The position numbers were made by a program, and so were the translations under genes. From Pelistega ratti (lineage in GTDB: Bacteria; Pseudomonadota; Gammaproteobacteria; Burkholderiales; Burkholderiaceae_B): a DNA stretch of 64,000 nt. The DNA is taken from NCBI RefSeq assembly GCF_009833965.1, contig NZ_CP047165.1, positions 682,001-746,000 of the forward strand, read 5' to 3'. The notes under the pieces were generated by a model. It was not told where the DNA came from. It saw only the letters and a program-made list of their open reading frames with translations, and searched no databases. Below are positions 30,055 through 38,450 of this stretch, piece after piece; the stretch's first letter is position 1; each line of letters opens with the position of its first letter.

Positions 30055-30951
30055 TGTTAGAAACTCAAGCGTTGTTTACACTATTTGCAAAATAAATTTC
30101 TAAATATTCGTAAGGTGTCAGTGTCCGTTTATGACCAAGTTGATCTTGGTAAACAAGAGCACTATGTGGTTTTACGGTGTTGTAGAAATTAATAAATCGG
30201 GTAAGCTCCTGTTTTCTATGCTGGCTATCGGTAAATTCATGTTTATCATGCCACATTTGCATTAAGGTTCTAATCACCCTTTCTGCTTTTCCATTGGTTT
30301 TAGGATTGGCGACTTTAGTAAATTTTTGATTGATATGATGTTGATAACAGGCTTTACCAAACTCATGTTCTTTTGTTCCTTTGTATTCTGTTCCATTATC
30401 CGAGTAAATAACCTCTATGGTATAAGGACAAGGGTCTATCAGATGTTGGGTTAAGAACGTAGCTGCGCTAAAGGCGGTTTTATCTGGCATAATAGCCGCA
30501 TATAATTCACGCGAGTAATCATCGATAGCCACAAACAGATATTCCCTTTGACTTTGCGTGTGTTGTCCTTTCAGTAAAGGCAAGCGTTTTGTATCGACAT
30601 GAACCATCTCGCCAGGATAGGATTTATTATAGCGTTTGGCTTGTTTTTTTAATCGTTCTTGGATGGACTTTTCTACTTTGGCTAAGCGTTTAATCCCAAA
30701 TTTAGCCTGTCTAAACCGATTATTGATACTGGTCTGAGGTTTTAATAATCGACCACGAGCGAGTTTGAGTATCTTATAGATGGTGGGGCGAGAAACCTTG
30801 TATTCTTTCGCTAAAGAAGTGACATTTTGTTTGTTTTGCGTGTAAGCTAGCCAAATCTCTTCTCTTTGGCGAGGTAATAAGCGAGTGTTTTTGTGTATAT
30901 TCATCGTACTATTATCTTAAAATAATGTAAACAACGCTAGTTTATTCTACA
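30055..30951 (-). mobile_element. IS481-family insertion sequence
   Basis: An 897-bp element whose ends are imperfect 26-bp inverted repeats beginning TGT, sharing AGCGTTGTTTACA exactly. It is flanked by the direct repeat ATTAAAG (30048-30054 and 30952-30958; one more A can be included). It encodes a single transposase and has inserted into the toxin domain of a Rhs tip. The last 62 bp of the same element recur alone at 48216-48277, so it has been active or rearranged in this genome. Confidence 0.9.
30065..30904 (-). CDS. IS481-family transposase
   Basis: A 279-aa DDE transposase. An N-terminal helix-turn-helix (NVTSLAKEYKVSRPTIYKI) precedes the rve catalytic core: first Asp in EMVHVDTKRLPLL, second in EVIYSDNGTEYKG, Glu in TNGKAERVIRTLMQ. 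It ends near LTPYEYLEIYFANSVNNA. No frameshift or stop, so it is probably functional. It moves the element in which it lies. Confidence 0.9.
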   Translation of the reverse strand: MNIHKNTRLLPRQREEIWLAYTQNKQNVTSLAKEYKVSRPTIYKILKLARGRLLKPQTSINNRFRQAKFGIKRLAKVEKSIQERLKKQAKRYNKSYPGEMVHVDTKRLPLLKGQHTQSQREYLFVAIDDYSRELYAAIMPDKTAFSAATFLTQHLIDPCPYTIEVIYSDNGTEYKGTKEHEFGKACYQHHINQKFTKVANPKTNGKAERVIRTLMQMWHDKHEFTDSQHRKQELTRFINFYNTVKPHSALVYQDQLGHKRTLTPYEYLEIYFANSVNNA

Positions 30952-31400
30952 ATTAAAGCCTTTTGCATTTTCATATCCTCTCCAATGAGCTAAATCATAT
31001 CCTTTAGGTAGACGCATTATTTTTTGCTTACCAAATTTTGTTTTATATTGTAATACACGTCTATATTCATTCTTTAACCAACCTCTTATAAATGATGGTT
31101 GTTTATCATCATTCATAATTTCTAATAATTTAATAGTTCTACTAGCATAGCTTCTTAACCCAAACAAATCCACCCAATCTAACGGATTTTGGACATAAAA
31201 ATACGGCGTGCTACCTCCCTCCAATCCAATCGGATCGGAATTTAGGTAACAAGCCGTTTCAGGATCATAGTATCTAAACCGATTATACGTCAACCCACTT
31301 TCTTTATCGTAATATTACCCTGCAAACAACAGATTAGGATCTAGTTGTAAGTTTCGGTTGTAATCGCTAAACGATAATCCCCACAGGCTCTTATTCTGTG
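30952..31400 (-). pseudogene. Rhs tip and 5' part of the Ntox8-like toxin
   Basis: The frame from 31293 reads [40 protein letters not shown], then [20 protein letters not shown] and [18 protein letters not shown] before running into the IS end. Upstream text NKSLWGLSFSDYNRN and LQLDPNLLFAG is followed by TAA just before YYDKESG, so the Rhs portion was already broken by a stop in addition to the IS insertion. It begins abruptly at about 31400 next to the 31430-31876 immunity gene. Confidence 0.7.
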
Positions 31401-31429
31401 CTCTCCGACTTAATTTATATCAATTATTT

Positions 31430-31876
31430 TTAGTCTTCGATAAATGTTAATAATTCATTAGTATTATCAAGATCTATTACAGACTGTTTAACTTTATTGA
31501 GTGCTGAATGTATATCGTATTTTTCAGCGTCCTCTCTTAGAATATCGATAAGTCCTAACTCTACATAATTTAGAAAATAAACAGCTTGTTCTTTAATTTT
31601 AGGGATTTTCTTATAGGGTATATTTAAATAAAAATCAATTTCTTGATCTTTTCGATACATTGTTGGACCAGTTACTGTAAATTCATCATTATGACAACTA
31701 ATATTTAATACTAATGTATAGTCTGTTGTATCTGTTTTCATTCCTTTTCTAAAAGGAATTTTTTCAATATAAAGATTTTTATTTAATTCATTAGTCATAA
31801 ATATATTTAATTTATAGTGAAAATTAAAAAACATTCCTGGTTCTAGATATACTGTTCTAAAATAAATTTCCTTCAT
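31430..31876 (-). CDS. Putative immunity protein for the URI-type Rhs toxin
   Basis: A 148-aa acidic, beta-rich protein (KEIYFRTVYLEPGMFFNFHY near the start, DNTNELLTFIED at the end). It starts 3 nt after the stop of the Rhs-toxin ORF at 31880, with AAGGGA overlapping that stop. Such spacing is typical of Rhs toxin/immunity pairs. I do not recognise the family securely. It should bind the nuclease domain encoded directly upstream. Confidence 0.7.
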   Translation of the reverse strand: MKEIYFRTVYLEPGMFFNFHYKLNIFMTNELNKNLYIEKIPFRKGMKTDTTDYTLVLNISCHNDEFTVTGPTMYRKDQEIDFYLNIPYKKIPKIKEQAVYFLNYVELGLIDILREDAEKYDIHSALNKVKQSVIDLDNTNELLTFIED

Positions 31877-31879
31877 AAT

Positions 31880-33300
31880 TTATCCCTTACATTTTTTTAC
31901 AACTGGCTCTAGGCTTATTTTTGGTTTATAACTTTTTTGATTGCCTAAAGGTATTTCTCCATATTTACTATAAAAGTTATTTAATTTATTAGTTTCCATC
32001 TGTTTTGCTAATTCTGTTGTTTTTATTCCTTTTTCAATTACTTTTTGCTCTACATTTTGTTTCCCATAAATATTTCCTAATTTTCTCACTTGTTGATGTA
32101 ATCTTGTAGGTAATCCACTAGATTTTGTTACTCGATTTAAATCGGTTTTTCCATATTTATATAATTCCCCATTAACCTTGATTTCGTAAACTCCAAAATT
32201 TCCTTTCGAGTTATTGCTATTTAAATGTAAGCCGAGCGGATCTAACCAATCTATTGGATTAAACACATAACCATAAGGTATTTCCCCTCCCAATAATCCT
32301 ATCGGGTCTGAACTGAGGTAATTCCCACTTTCAGGATCGTAATATCTAAACCTGTTATACGCTAACCCACTTTCTGTATCGAGCCATTGCCCGGCAAACA
32401 ACATTTGTGGGTCAAGTGGGGTTGTTTTACGGTAATCATTTGGGAAGAGTAAACCCCATAAACTATGCTTTTCTTTACGCCATAGAGTTCTACCTTGCGG
32501 ATTAAGAAGAGCAAGCACTTGTCCATTCGGTTGGCAGATGGCGTAGCCGGTTTCCTGCTTCCATTCTACAATATTACCATCAATCGTTTGTTTAAGTTGT
32601 TGATAGTGGTCTTGTTGAGCAATGAGCTCAAAGCCATTAAAAATACTGTGCCGTTCGCTAACGAGTTCATCATTTTTGAAAGTTCGAGTGAAAGCAAGCT
32701 GGTCACCTTCCCACAGGTATTCAATGCGTAGGTGCTGTTGCGGACATTCTTTTGAAATCCGTCTGCCTAAGGCATCGTATTTATAGTGCCAGACTTCACC
32801 TTTGGGGGTGGTAATGCCTATTAGTTCGTTTTTGCCGTTCCAGCGGTAATCGGTTTCTTGTTTTCTAAAACCATCCCGTTTTTCAACTTTAGTGACCAAC
32901 CGCCCGGCTTTGTCGTATTCGTAGTAGTTTTCGTTTAAGCGGTGGAGTTTATGCCCTTTTTGGTAAATATCCTGATGTTGGATGATTTGCCGTTGTGCGT
33001 GATATTCAGGGTGGTGAGGGTTTTGAATTAAGCCGTAAGTTTCACTGCCCACATAACGTTGGATGAGGTAGCCACATTCATCATAGGCATAGCGTTCTTG
33101 TTCACGGTTTTGATTGTGAACGGCGGTGATTTGGTTATTTCGGTTGAGGGTGAAAAAGTGCTGTTCGCCTTTATCCTTGGTTTCAAGGGTGTTCAGTACC
33201 TTGTCATAGCGGTAATGTTGATTGACCTCAGCAAAACTTGGGGTATCAATCCCGGTGGCTCGCAGTTCGTCTTTGTCAAAAAACTGTGTCGGCTCCCAAC
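31880..33300 (-). CDS. Truncated Rhs protein with GIY-YIG/URI-type nuclease tip
   Basis: The only Rhs C-terminus here that reads unbroken through core into toxin. The frame is open from about 33300; the first GTG that could start is at 33052, giving 390 aa. YD repeats are clear (NENYYEYDKAGRLVTKVEKR, WHYKYDALGRRISKE), then [36 protein letters not shown] and WLDPLGLHLN. The C-terminal toxin starts at GNFGVYEIKVNGELYKYGKT and resembles URI/GIY-YIG toxins (GVY...YKYGKT, later RLHQQV, Glu-rich helix). About a thousand N-terminal residues expected of a full Rhs are missing, and a frameshift lies at about 33290. Confidence 0.75.
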
Positions 33301-33465
33301 CTGCCCGTTGTTAAATGAGGCAATCCATTGCATCATAGCATTGTTTGAGGATAAACCCTTGTGGGGAAGTGCGGTCGGTTTCATTGCCGTTTTGGTCGTA
33401 TTGGAAAAACAGTTGGTTTTTTTGACCGCTTTTTGAGGGAGAAATATATTTTTAAAGAGCAAAAT
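33300..33465 (-). pseudogene. Frameshifted upstream part of the truncated Rhs
   Basis: In shifted frames the minus strand continues the Rhs text: NQLFFQYDQNGNETD, SPQGFILKQCYDAM, then QWIASFNNGQ, before joining GWEPTQFFDKDELRATG of the next segment. At least two frameshifts separate it from the 31880-33300 frame. Beyond 33450 the Rhs text is replaced by the end of the TPR-like immunity gene, which marks a recombination junction. Confidence 0.6.
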
Positions 33466-33891
33466 TTATTTTTTGCTTTTGGAATAAAATTCCCAGTATT
33501 TTTTATCAAACTCCTTGAAAGCCCGTTTTTTTCCTCGATCATAAGCAATGGAAAAATATTTCATGGCTTCATCATATTCTTCTAGTTCATAACAAACTCG
33601 ACCTAGTTGAATATATTCATATGAAGAGTAGGGGCTTTTAGCTCTACTTGTGAGCATACCTTTTTCAGCCCACAACTTAGCTTTTGTATAATCATCCAAA
33701 TCCACTAGTTCTTCAAATATGCAGTATATAATTAATTCTGCAAGTTGTTCAGGTTGATTAAATTTGGGTTCTGGCAATTTTTCCCAATATTCAATGAAAT
33801 TTTTTAATCGATCGTTAGAGTTCTCAATATTTCCTATTTCTTGCAGTTTAGATACAAATTTTTTAACTTCTTCAGTGGTCATTATAGCCAT
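33466..33891 (-). CDS. TPR-like immunity protein, second copy
   Basis: A 141-aa helical protein (DYTKAKLWAEKGMLTSRAKS, YEYIQLGRVCYELEEYDEAM). The C-terminal 55 residues match the copy at 27584-27997 almost exactly, while the N-terminal halves differ strongly. This suggests gene conversion or recombination within the 3' half, or diversifying selection on the toxin-binding half. GGAG precedes the ATG at 33891. It follows a relic of the GH-E toxin tail at 33904. Confidence 0.75.
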   Translation of the reverse strand: MAIMTTEEVKKFVSKLQEIGNIENSNDRLKNFIEYWEKLPEPKFNQPEQLAELIIYCIFEELVDLDDYTKAKLWAEKGMLTSRAKSPYSSYEYIQLGRVCYELEEYDEAMKYFSIAYDRGKKRAFKEFDKKYWEFYSKSKK

Positions 33892-33903
33892 TTTTAACTC
33901 CTA

Positions 33904-34115
33904 TTATTTTAGTGCTGGTAAATATGTTTCTCTGATTTTTGCACCTTCAGAACAGTTAATAGAGAAATATTCAAGTTCATAATATCTTTAGTCTTCCAAT
34001 GGATTATAAATATAAAAATACAGTACACTACCACCGCCTAGTCCAATCGTATCGGAATTTAGGTAACAAGCCGTTTCAGGATCATAGCACCCAAAACAGC
34101 TATACGCTAAGCCGT
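33904..34115 (-). pseudogene. Rhs tip scrap with GH-E toxin tail
   Basis: Text in one frame reads [40 protein letters not shown] and LED, then a stop. It is followed by YYELEYFSINCSEGAKIRET and YLPALK ending at 33904. The last part matches NYELDYFKINRSNGGKLPDR-YLPPLK of the toxin at 28012. It is the tail of a second GH-E type toxin whose catalytic part has been deleted. Confidence 0.65.
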
Positions 34116-34119
34116 TTTC

Positions 34120-34476
34120 TTAATTTTCTAAGTTTAAATTACCTGATTTCCATTCACTTAAAATAGTCTCTGCACCAAGTCCAAATATATCTGAAGTATT
34201 AGCTATTTCTGCCAATTTTTCTTGGCTAGTTTCTGAAAAATTTTTACTAAATAATAAATAACTTGCAGCCCAATTTATGACGGAGTTTGACTTGCTATGT
34301 AACAATACTTCTAAACTATCTATTTCATCCATAGCAAGAAGATAATTTTTAGCACTCACTATTTTCTTATAGCTACTGTTAGCTAATTTATAGTTTCCTT
34401 CTAAAGTTGCTTTTCCATGTATATCAGAATACTTTTCAAAATACTGAATAGCTTGAGCTACATTATTAAACTTCAT
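34120..34476 (-). CDS. DUF2019-like immunity protein
   Basis: A 118-aa helical protein starting MKFNNVAQAIQYFEKYSDIH at 34476, with AGGAG upstream; an in-frame ATG at 34542 overlaps toxin-tail sequence and is not used. The C-terminal half (INWAASYLLFSKNFSE, EWKSGNLNLEN) matches the broken gene at 24485. The composition and HEAT-like helices fit DUF2019 proteins of Rhs loci. Upstream at 34497 is the toxin tail that probably belonged with it. Confidence 0.72.
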   Translation of the reverse strand: MKFNNVAQAIQYFEKYSDIHGKATLEGNYKLANSSYKKIVSAKNYLLAMDEIDSLEVLLHSKSNSVINWAASYLLFSKNFSETSQEKLAEIANTSDIFGLGAETILSEWKSGNLNLEN

Positions 34477-34496
34477 ATTCCTACTCCTAAAATTTC

Positions 34497-34632
34497 CAAC
34501 CAAATCGTTCAAGAGCGTTAATGCCGTATTGATACTGTTCATTAAAATTTTTATTTCTCAACCAGTCTAACTCTCCTAGATGATCTACGACGTATAGATG
34601 AATAAAATCCAGAAATTTGTAAATGAATAGTT
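34497..34632 (-). pseudogene. Toxin C-terminal tail
   Basis: One frame reads KFLDFIHLYVVDHLGELDWL then RNKNFNEQYQYGINALERFG-WKF and stops at 34497, next to the ribosome site of the DUF2019-like gene. It has no start and no Rhs tip. The family is not recognised. It is useful because it identifies the former toxin partner of DUF2019-like immunity. Confidence 0.55.
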
Positions 34633-34678
34633 CCCTTACCGTTTGGTAATTTTATCAAGTTGTTTATATTGTTGATAC

Positions 34679-34993
34679 TTAATTATTTTTATATATGTAA
34701 TGAGATACTTTATCCTCGATAACCTTAATTAATTCATTTATATTTCTAGTTTTAAATTCAAAAATTGGTTTTTCCCAATTAAAATCTTTAATAATAGAAA
34801 GAACAAATCTTCCATTTTTATCAAACGATGGATACCAACCGATGTCAATCAAATAATTATTAAATGAAGCTTGATATAAATCTTCTTTTAAATTGTTAAT
34901 TTGTTCTTCTATTGTTTTTTTTTCATCAAAAATAAAATCATTAAAAGTTACTTTCACAGAATTTGGAATGAATAAATTATTTAAAGTTATCAT
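34679..34993 (-). CDS. Putative immunity protein, unknown family
   Basis: A 104-aa protein (MITLNNLFIPNSVKVTFNDF) with a central GWYPSFDKNGRFVLSIIKDF. Its start overlaps the 3' end of the Imm26-like gene by 17 nt and is preceded by GAGGT, so the two are probably translated together. The sequence layout (strand, D-G-R-F, strand, helix) suggests a small alpha/beta protein; the family is not recognised. Confidence 0.6.
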   Translation of the reverse strand: MITLNNLFIPNSVKVTFNDFIFDEKKTIEEQINNLKEDLYQASFNNYLIDIGWYPSFDKNGRFVLSIIKDFNWEKPIFEFKTRNINELIKVIEDKVSHYIYKNN

Positions 34994-35596
34994 TTTTTAA
35001 CCTCAAAAACTTATTTTTAGATATTGAATTATAATACCAATAAGGCAAAGATCTCCCTTTAATCATTTTTTGAAAATTTTCATGGGTATAATAGCTGTAA
35101 GGGTCTTCATTTTCATCACAACATAGTCCAATACCAACTTGAGTCAAATACTCAATTCCCTCATAACCATATAATCCAGCACTACCAAATAATGATAATT
35201 CTGGAATATTATTTACCTCTTGATAATTATAATCATAGACTTTACCCCAAGCCTCAAATCTTAAAAATTCTAAAATATTTAATTCAGATAATTCAATTGT
35301 TTTAAAATTTACAAAGAAACCTAATAACCAAGCTCTTTTATTGATAATTGTTTGTGGGGCTAATAAATTTCTGTCATAAATACCATTAATAAATGATTCT
35401 TTTTTGAAGTTTTCAATAGAAGACTCAAAATAATTTGGTAATAGAACAGTAATATCAACACCCTCTTTAATAGAAGGGTTTAACTGTGTTAGTAAAACTA
35501 TTCCAAAATAAAATTTTCCATTAATAAAATAATAAAACACATCTCCTTGCTTTAATTTAGGTCTACTTTTTTAATAAATTTTAGGTTTTTTTGCAT
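34977..35596 (-). CDS. Imm26-like immunity protein with 5' homopolymer frameshift
   Basis: The frame from 35540 encodes FYYFINGKFYFGIVLLTQLN and LFGSAGLYGYEGIEYLTQVG, ending near YWYYNSISKNKFLRLKN. The opening strand pair resembles Imm26. The natural start appears to be the ATG at 35596 (MQKNLKFIKK), but it is one base out of frame with SRPKLKQGDVF; the break lies in an A6 run. The paralogue at 36979-37590 reads FIKKSRKKLKQGDVFYYF in one frame there, which supports this start. The gene may be phase-variable, slightly broken, or affected by a base-calling error. Confidence 0.65.
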
Positions 35597-35738
35597 TTTT
35601 TAACTCCTGAGCTAGCTATACCAAGTTCTTTTGCTAAATCTGTATTATTTTTCTTTATCCAGTTTCCCCAATTTTTAAATTTAAAATCATTCATTATTTT
35701 TTCTAAATCTCTGTTGCTGTTAAATATACTCTTCAAAC
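35581..35738 (-). pseudogene. Toxin C-terminal tail before the Imm26-like gene
   Basis: A frame without start reads LKSIFNSNRDLEKIMNDFKF then KNWGNWIKKNNTDLAKELGI and ASSGVKKCKKT, stopping at 35581 inside the first codons of the Imm26-like gene. This overlap is what one expects of a toxin-immunity pair. A short unrelated ORF start (MMLYDIDMKIMFEEYI) abuts it upstream at about 35750-35790. Toxin family unknown. Confidence 0.5.
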
Positions 35739-35810
35739 ATTATTTTCATATCAATATCATAAAGCATCATGCCAAATCTCCTATATACCAGTAAAGATAT
35801 TATATGCTCA

Positions 35811-36299
35811 CTATGCAATAATAAGTTTTCCGTTCGGAAAATCCCCATCCCAGCCACAAGGTAACCGACCTAATCGATACCACTCAAATAATTCAGAAAA
35901 AAAGCTTGTTCTAATTATTTTTTTTCTTTTATAGTAGTCTTCAATAATGAAGTGAATCAGGTTCCAGCTAATATCATTAATGATAATTTCTCTAGTTAAT
36001 CCATTGATTTCCGGAATTGTAGGGATTACTTTATTTTTAATAAAGTCCCTCCCTTCCTCTGCAATTAAATCCCATTCATCTTGTTTTGAAAATAAATTTT
36101 TTTGTAAAAAATAACTGTTGATATTATTGCTTTCTTCTAGAGTGATATTTTCCCATTCTGGGGAATTAATTTTTTCATTCACCTTATTTAAGTTTGTTTC
36201 AATAGATATATTATCTTTATTTATCGGTTTTCCTAGTTGTGAAAACCAATTGATAGATAAAATTTCTCTTTCTATATTTTCTGAAATATATTTTCCCAT
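35811..36299 (-). CDS. Putative immunity protein, unknown family
   Basis: A 162-aa soluble protein (MGKYISENIEREILSINWFS) with a distinctive C-terminus, WYRLGRLPCGWDGDFPNGKL. AAGGA precedes the ATG. It follows a short toxin tail (NGALGGMRVPRIPGRINQVT) at 36315. I do not recognise the family; the conserved-looking Trp-rich end would be a good search anchor. Confidence 0.6.
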   Translation of the reverse strand: MGKYISENIEREILSINWFSQLGKPINKDNISIETNLNKVNEKINSPEWENITLEESNNINSYFLQKNLFSKQDEWDLIAEEGRDFIKNKVIPTIPEINGLTREIIINDISWNLIHFIIEDYYKRKKIIRTSFFSELFEWYRLGRLPCGWDGDFPNGKLIIA

Positions 36300-36314
36300 T
36301 TTTAAATCCTTATA

Positions 36315-36382
36315 CTATGGCGTAACTTGATTAATACGACCTGGAATACGAGGAACCCTCATGCCACCTAGGGCTCCATTGA
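36315..36382 (-). pseudogene. Short toxin tail
   Basis: Twenty-three codons, INGALGGMRVPRIPGRINQV then TP and a stop at 36315, sit in the gap between two immunity genes. The Arg-Pro pattern looks like a folded toxin end rather than random sequence. There is no start codon or Rhs tip. It probably belonged with the immunity gene at 35811-36299. Confidence 0.45.
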
Positions 36383-36793
36383 TTAGTAATTATCCAATAT
36401 TATGGTTGCAGCCTCTCGAATATCTTCATTTTCTGAGTGTAATGAAATTTCAAGACCTTTACGCAATCTGTCGTCAAAAAATAACTCGGCATTTTGCGTA
36501 ACCCAATATCGCACATTGTTTGGGGTGTTAATATCTTCAAGAACTTCTTTAATTAATAAAATTACTTTCTCTTTAGAGCAATTTAATAAGACATCTTCAA
36601 CTAATGGATATACACCCAATCCATCCCCGTTACCATATGAATTTAGAAATAATCCAATGACATCATCATCCGGATTATCTATAAAAAACTTCCTTATTTC
36701 ATCATATTTATTAATAATTTCTTCTGTTAATTTTTCATCATCTGGTAATGGTTGATGATTTTTTAAGAAAGTAATTGCATCTTGTTTATTCAT
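36383..36793 (-). CDS. Putative HEAT-like immunity protein
   Basis: A 136-aa acidic helical protein (MNKQDAITFLKNHQPLPDDE). Motifs include SYGNGDGLGVYPLVEDVL and SENEDIREAATIILDN, the latter resembling a HEAT helix. TAGG-type ribosome site overlaps the stop of the preceding toxin tail. Family not securely recognised; Rhs context suggests immunity. Confidence 0.62.
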   Translation of the reverse strand: MNKQDAITFLKNHQPLPDDEKLTEEIINKYDEIRKFFIDNPDDDVIGLFLNSYGNGDGLGVYPLVEDVLLNCSKEKVILLIKEVLEDINTPNNVRYWVTQNAELFFDDRLRKGLEISLHSENEDIREAATIILDNY

Positions 36794-36795
36794 GG

Positions 36796-36960
36796 TTATT
36801 TACCTAGTGTACGCCACAGCTCTTTATTTTGTCTAATCAACTCTTTAAGCTAAATATTAATTACGCTTCTACTATAACCTGCATTACCTCATATATTTCT
36901 GAGATCTTTAATGTCTCTAGCTAAATACTGACGATTAGTTAATCCTGGGATAACAGGTTT
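36796..36960 (-). pseudogene. Degenerate toxin tail
   Basis: One frame reads KKPVIPGLTNRQYLARDIKD-LRNI, a stop, GNAGYSRSVINI, a stop, and LKELIRQNKELWRTLGK ending at 36796. Two internal stops show decay, but the protein-like text continues on both sides in the same frame. It ends 3 nt before the immunity ATG at 36793, as a partner toxin would. Confidence 0.5.
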
Positions 36961-36978
36961 CTTATAAGTCCATATTAT

Positions 36979-37590
36979 TTATACTGGATTGAGTTGATTT
37001 TCACTAAGAGAATTATAATACCAATATGGAAGAACCTTATTTTTAATATATTTTTTAAAGTCATCATCTTCATAGTATTTATATGGCGACTCATTTTTAT
37101 CAAAAAATACGCCAAGCCCCACTTGAATTAGATATTCAATTCCTTCATATCCATAAATACCAATACTTCCGAATAATTTAATTTCTGGAATATCATGACT
37201 AGGTTCATATTGATAATTACATAAATGATCCCAACATTCAAAACGAAGTAATTCTAATATATCTTGGTTTTTATAATTTATATTTTCCAAATTGACAAAA
37301 TAACCTAACGACCAAGGTTTTTTATTAACTACAATAGGGGGGGGATATTAAATCAATTTCTATTACTTTGTTATTTAATTCCTCTAAAGAAAAATCACCG
37401 ATTTTTTTGTGTGATAATTAACTAACAATACAACTATAGCAGTGTTGTCGCTTATTTTCTTATCTAATTGTGTAAGCAATACTATACCAAAATAGTATTT
37501 ATTATTGATAAAATAATAAAACACATCTCCTTGTTTTAATTTTTTTCTAGATTTTTTTATAAATTTTAATTGATTCATATTTTTCAACAT
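36979..37590 (-). pseudogene. Imm26-like gene broken at two homopolymer runs
   Basis: A paralogue of the 34977-35596 gene in three frame pieces. The first (from 37590) reads LKQGDVFYYFINNKYYFGIV and breaks at an A7 run near 37415. The second (GDFSLEELNNKVIEIDLIS) breaks at a C8 run (G8 on the plus strand, 37337-37344). The third reads NKKPWSLGYFVNLENINYKN and LFGSIGIYGYEGIEYLIQVG to 36979. The pieces together cover the whole paralogue. Both breaks lie in homopolymers, which fits slipped-strand phase variation as well as decay. Confidence 0.68.
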
Positions 37591-37719
37591 TTGCTAATAT
37601 CTAATTTTAGATTATTTTTATAAATTAGGAATATAATCTACTCCTCAAACAACAGCATCATCACAGAAACAGTATCATCACAGATCGTGTATCATAAAAT
37701 AACCAACTTTACTATGGAA

Positions 37720-38331
37720 TTAAGTAATATTTTCCAAATAATTAATTATTCTGGCATTACCTATTCCTATAAAACCACAATACATATCATCAAACTCACC
37801 CTCTTTAAATAAAGCTAGTCCTCCCCTCTTACTGACATGTAATAAATATTCTTTATTTTCCTTAATAATATAGGTAAAGCCATATTTTATAATATCATGC
37901 ACACCTATATTTTTAGGTAAAATTAATAAATGTGAATTAACTTGATAGTTTAATAATTTGATAGTATCTTCTGCTGTATTAATTGAATTTAATTTTATTG
38001 CTCCAAAATACTTGATTCCTTTATCTCTGCTTATCTCAATTTCATTAAGATACTCTCCTTTTGATATTATTATTCCTTCTCTATCTAGATATTTCCATAA
38101 TTTAAAATAATTAGCTAATTTTATGTTTTCTCGGTAATCTGAATCTCCAGTTACAATATATAAAGATAATTCTTCTCTAATTGTTATCTGAAGGATCTTT
38201 TTTAATAAATAACAAAGACTTAAGCTCTTATTTAAACTCGGTTTTTTTATATTTAAACTTATATTTTTATGCTTTAACCCTAAGGGTGATAAATCAATAT
38301 TTCTTTTAATCTCTATATTATCAATAGTCAT
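37720..38331 (-). CDS. Putative immunity protein, unknown family
   Basis: A 203-aa protein; I chose the ATG at 38331 (MTIDNIEIKRNIDLSPLGLK), preceded by GGGGAAA, over two upstream ATGs. It has a Leu-rich region (SLSLCYLLKKILQITIREEL), a central GVHDIIKYGFTYIIKEN and a C-terminal GGLALFKEGEFDDMYCGFIG. No family is recognised. It is the longest immunity-type gene in the island. Confidence 0.58.
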   Translation of the reverse strand: MTIDNIEIKRNIDLSPLGLKHKNISLNIKKPSLNKSLSLCYLLKKILQITIREELSLYIVTGDSDYRENIKLANYFKLWKYLDREGIIISKGEYLNEIEISRDKGIKYFGAIKLNSINTAEDTIKLLNYQVNSHLLILPKNIGVHDIIKYGFTYIIKENKEYLLHVSKRGGLALFKEGEFDDMYCGFIGIGNARIINYLENIT

Positions 38332-38450
38332 AGTAATTTCCCCATATCTCATTAACATAAGATCCTATAACAGCATAATACATTATTAGCTTATCTTGAT
38401 AAAATGGTATTTGCAGGGGGTAAATTCACCTCTTTATCCATAAAGTTATA

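Noticed and set aside
33059..33436. Plus-strand open frame opposite the Rhs core
   Set aside because: The minus strand carries recognisable Rhs text over the whole stretch, so this is a shadow of it.
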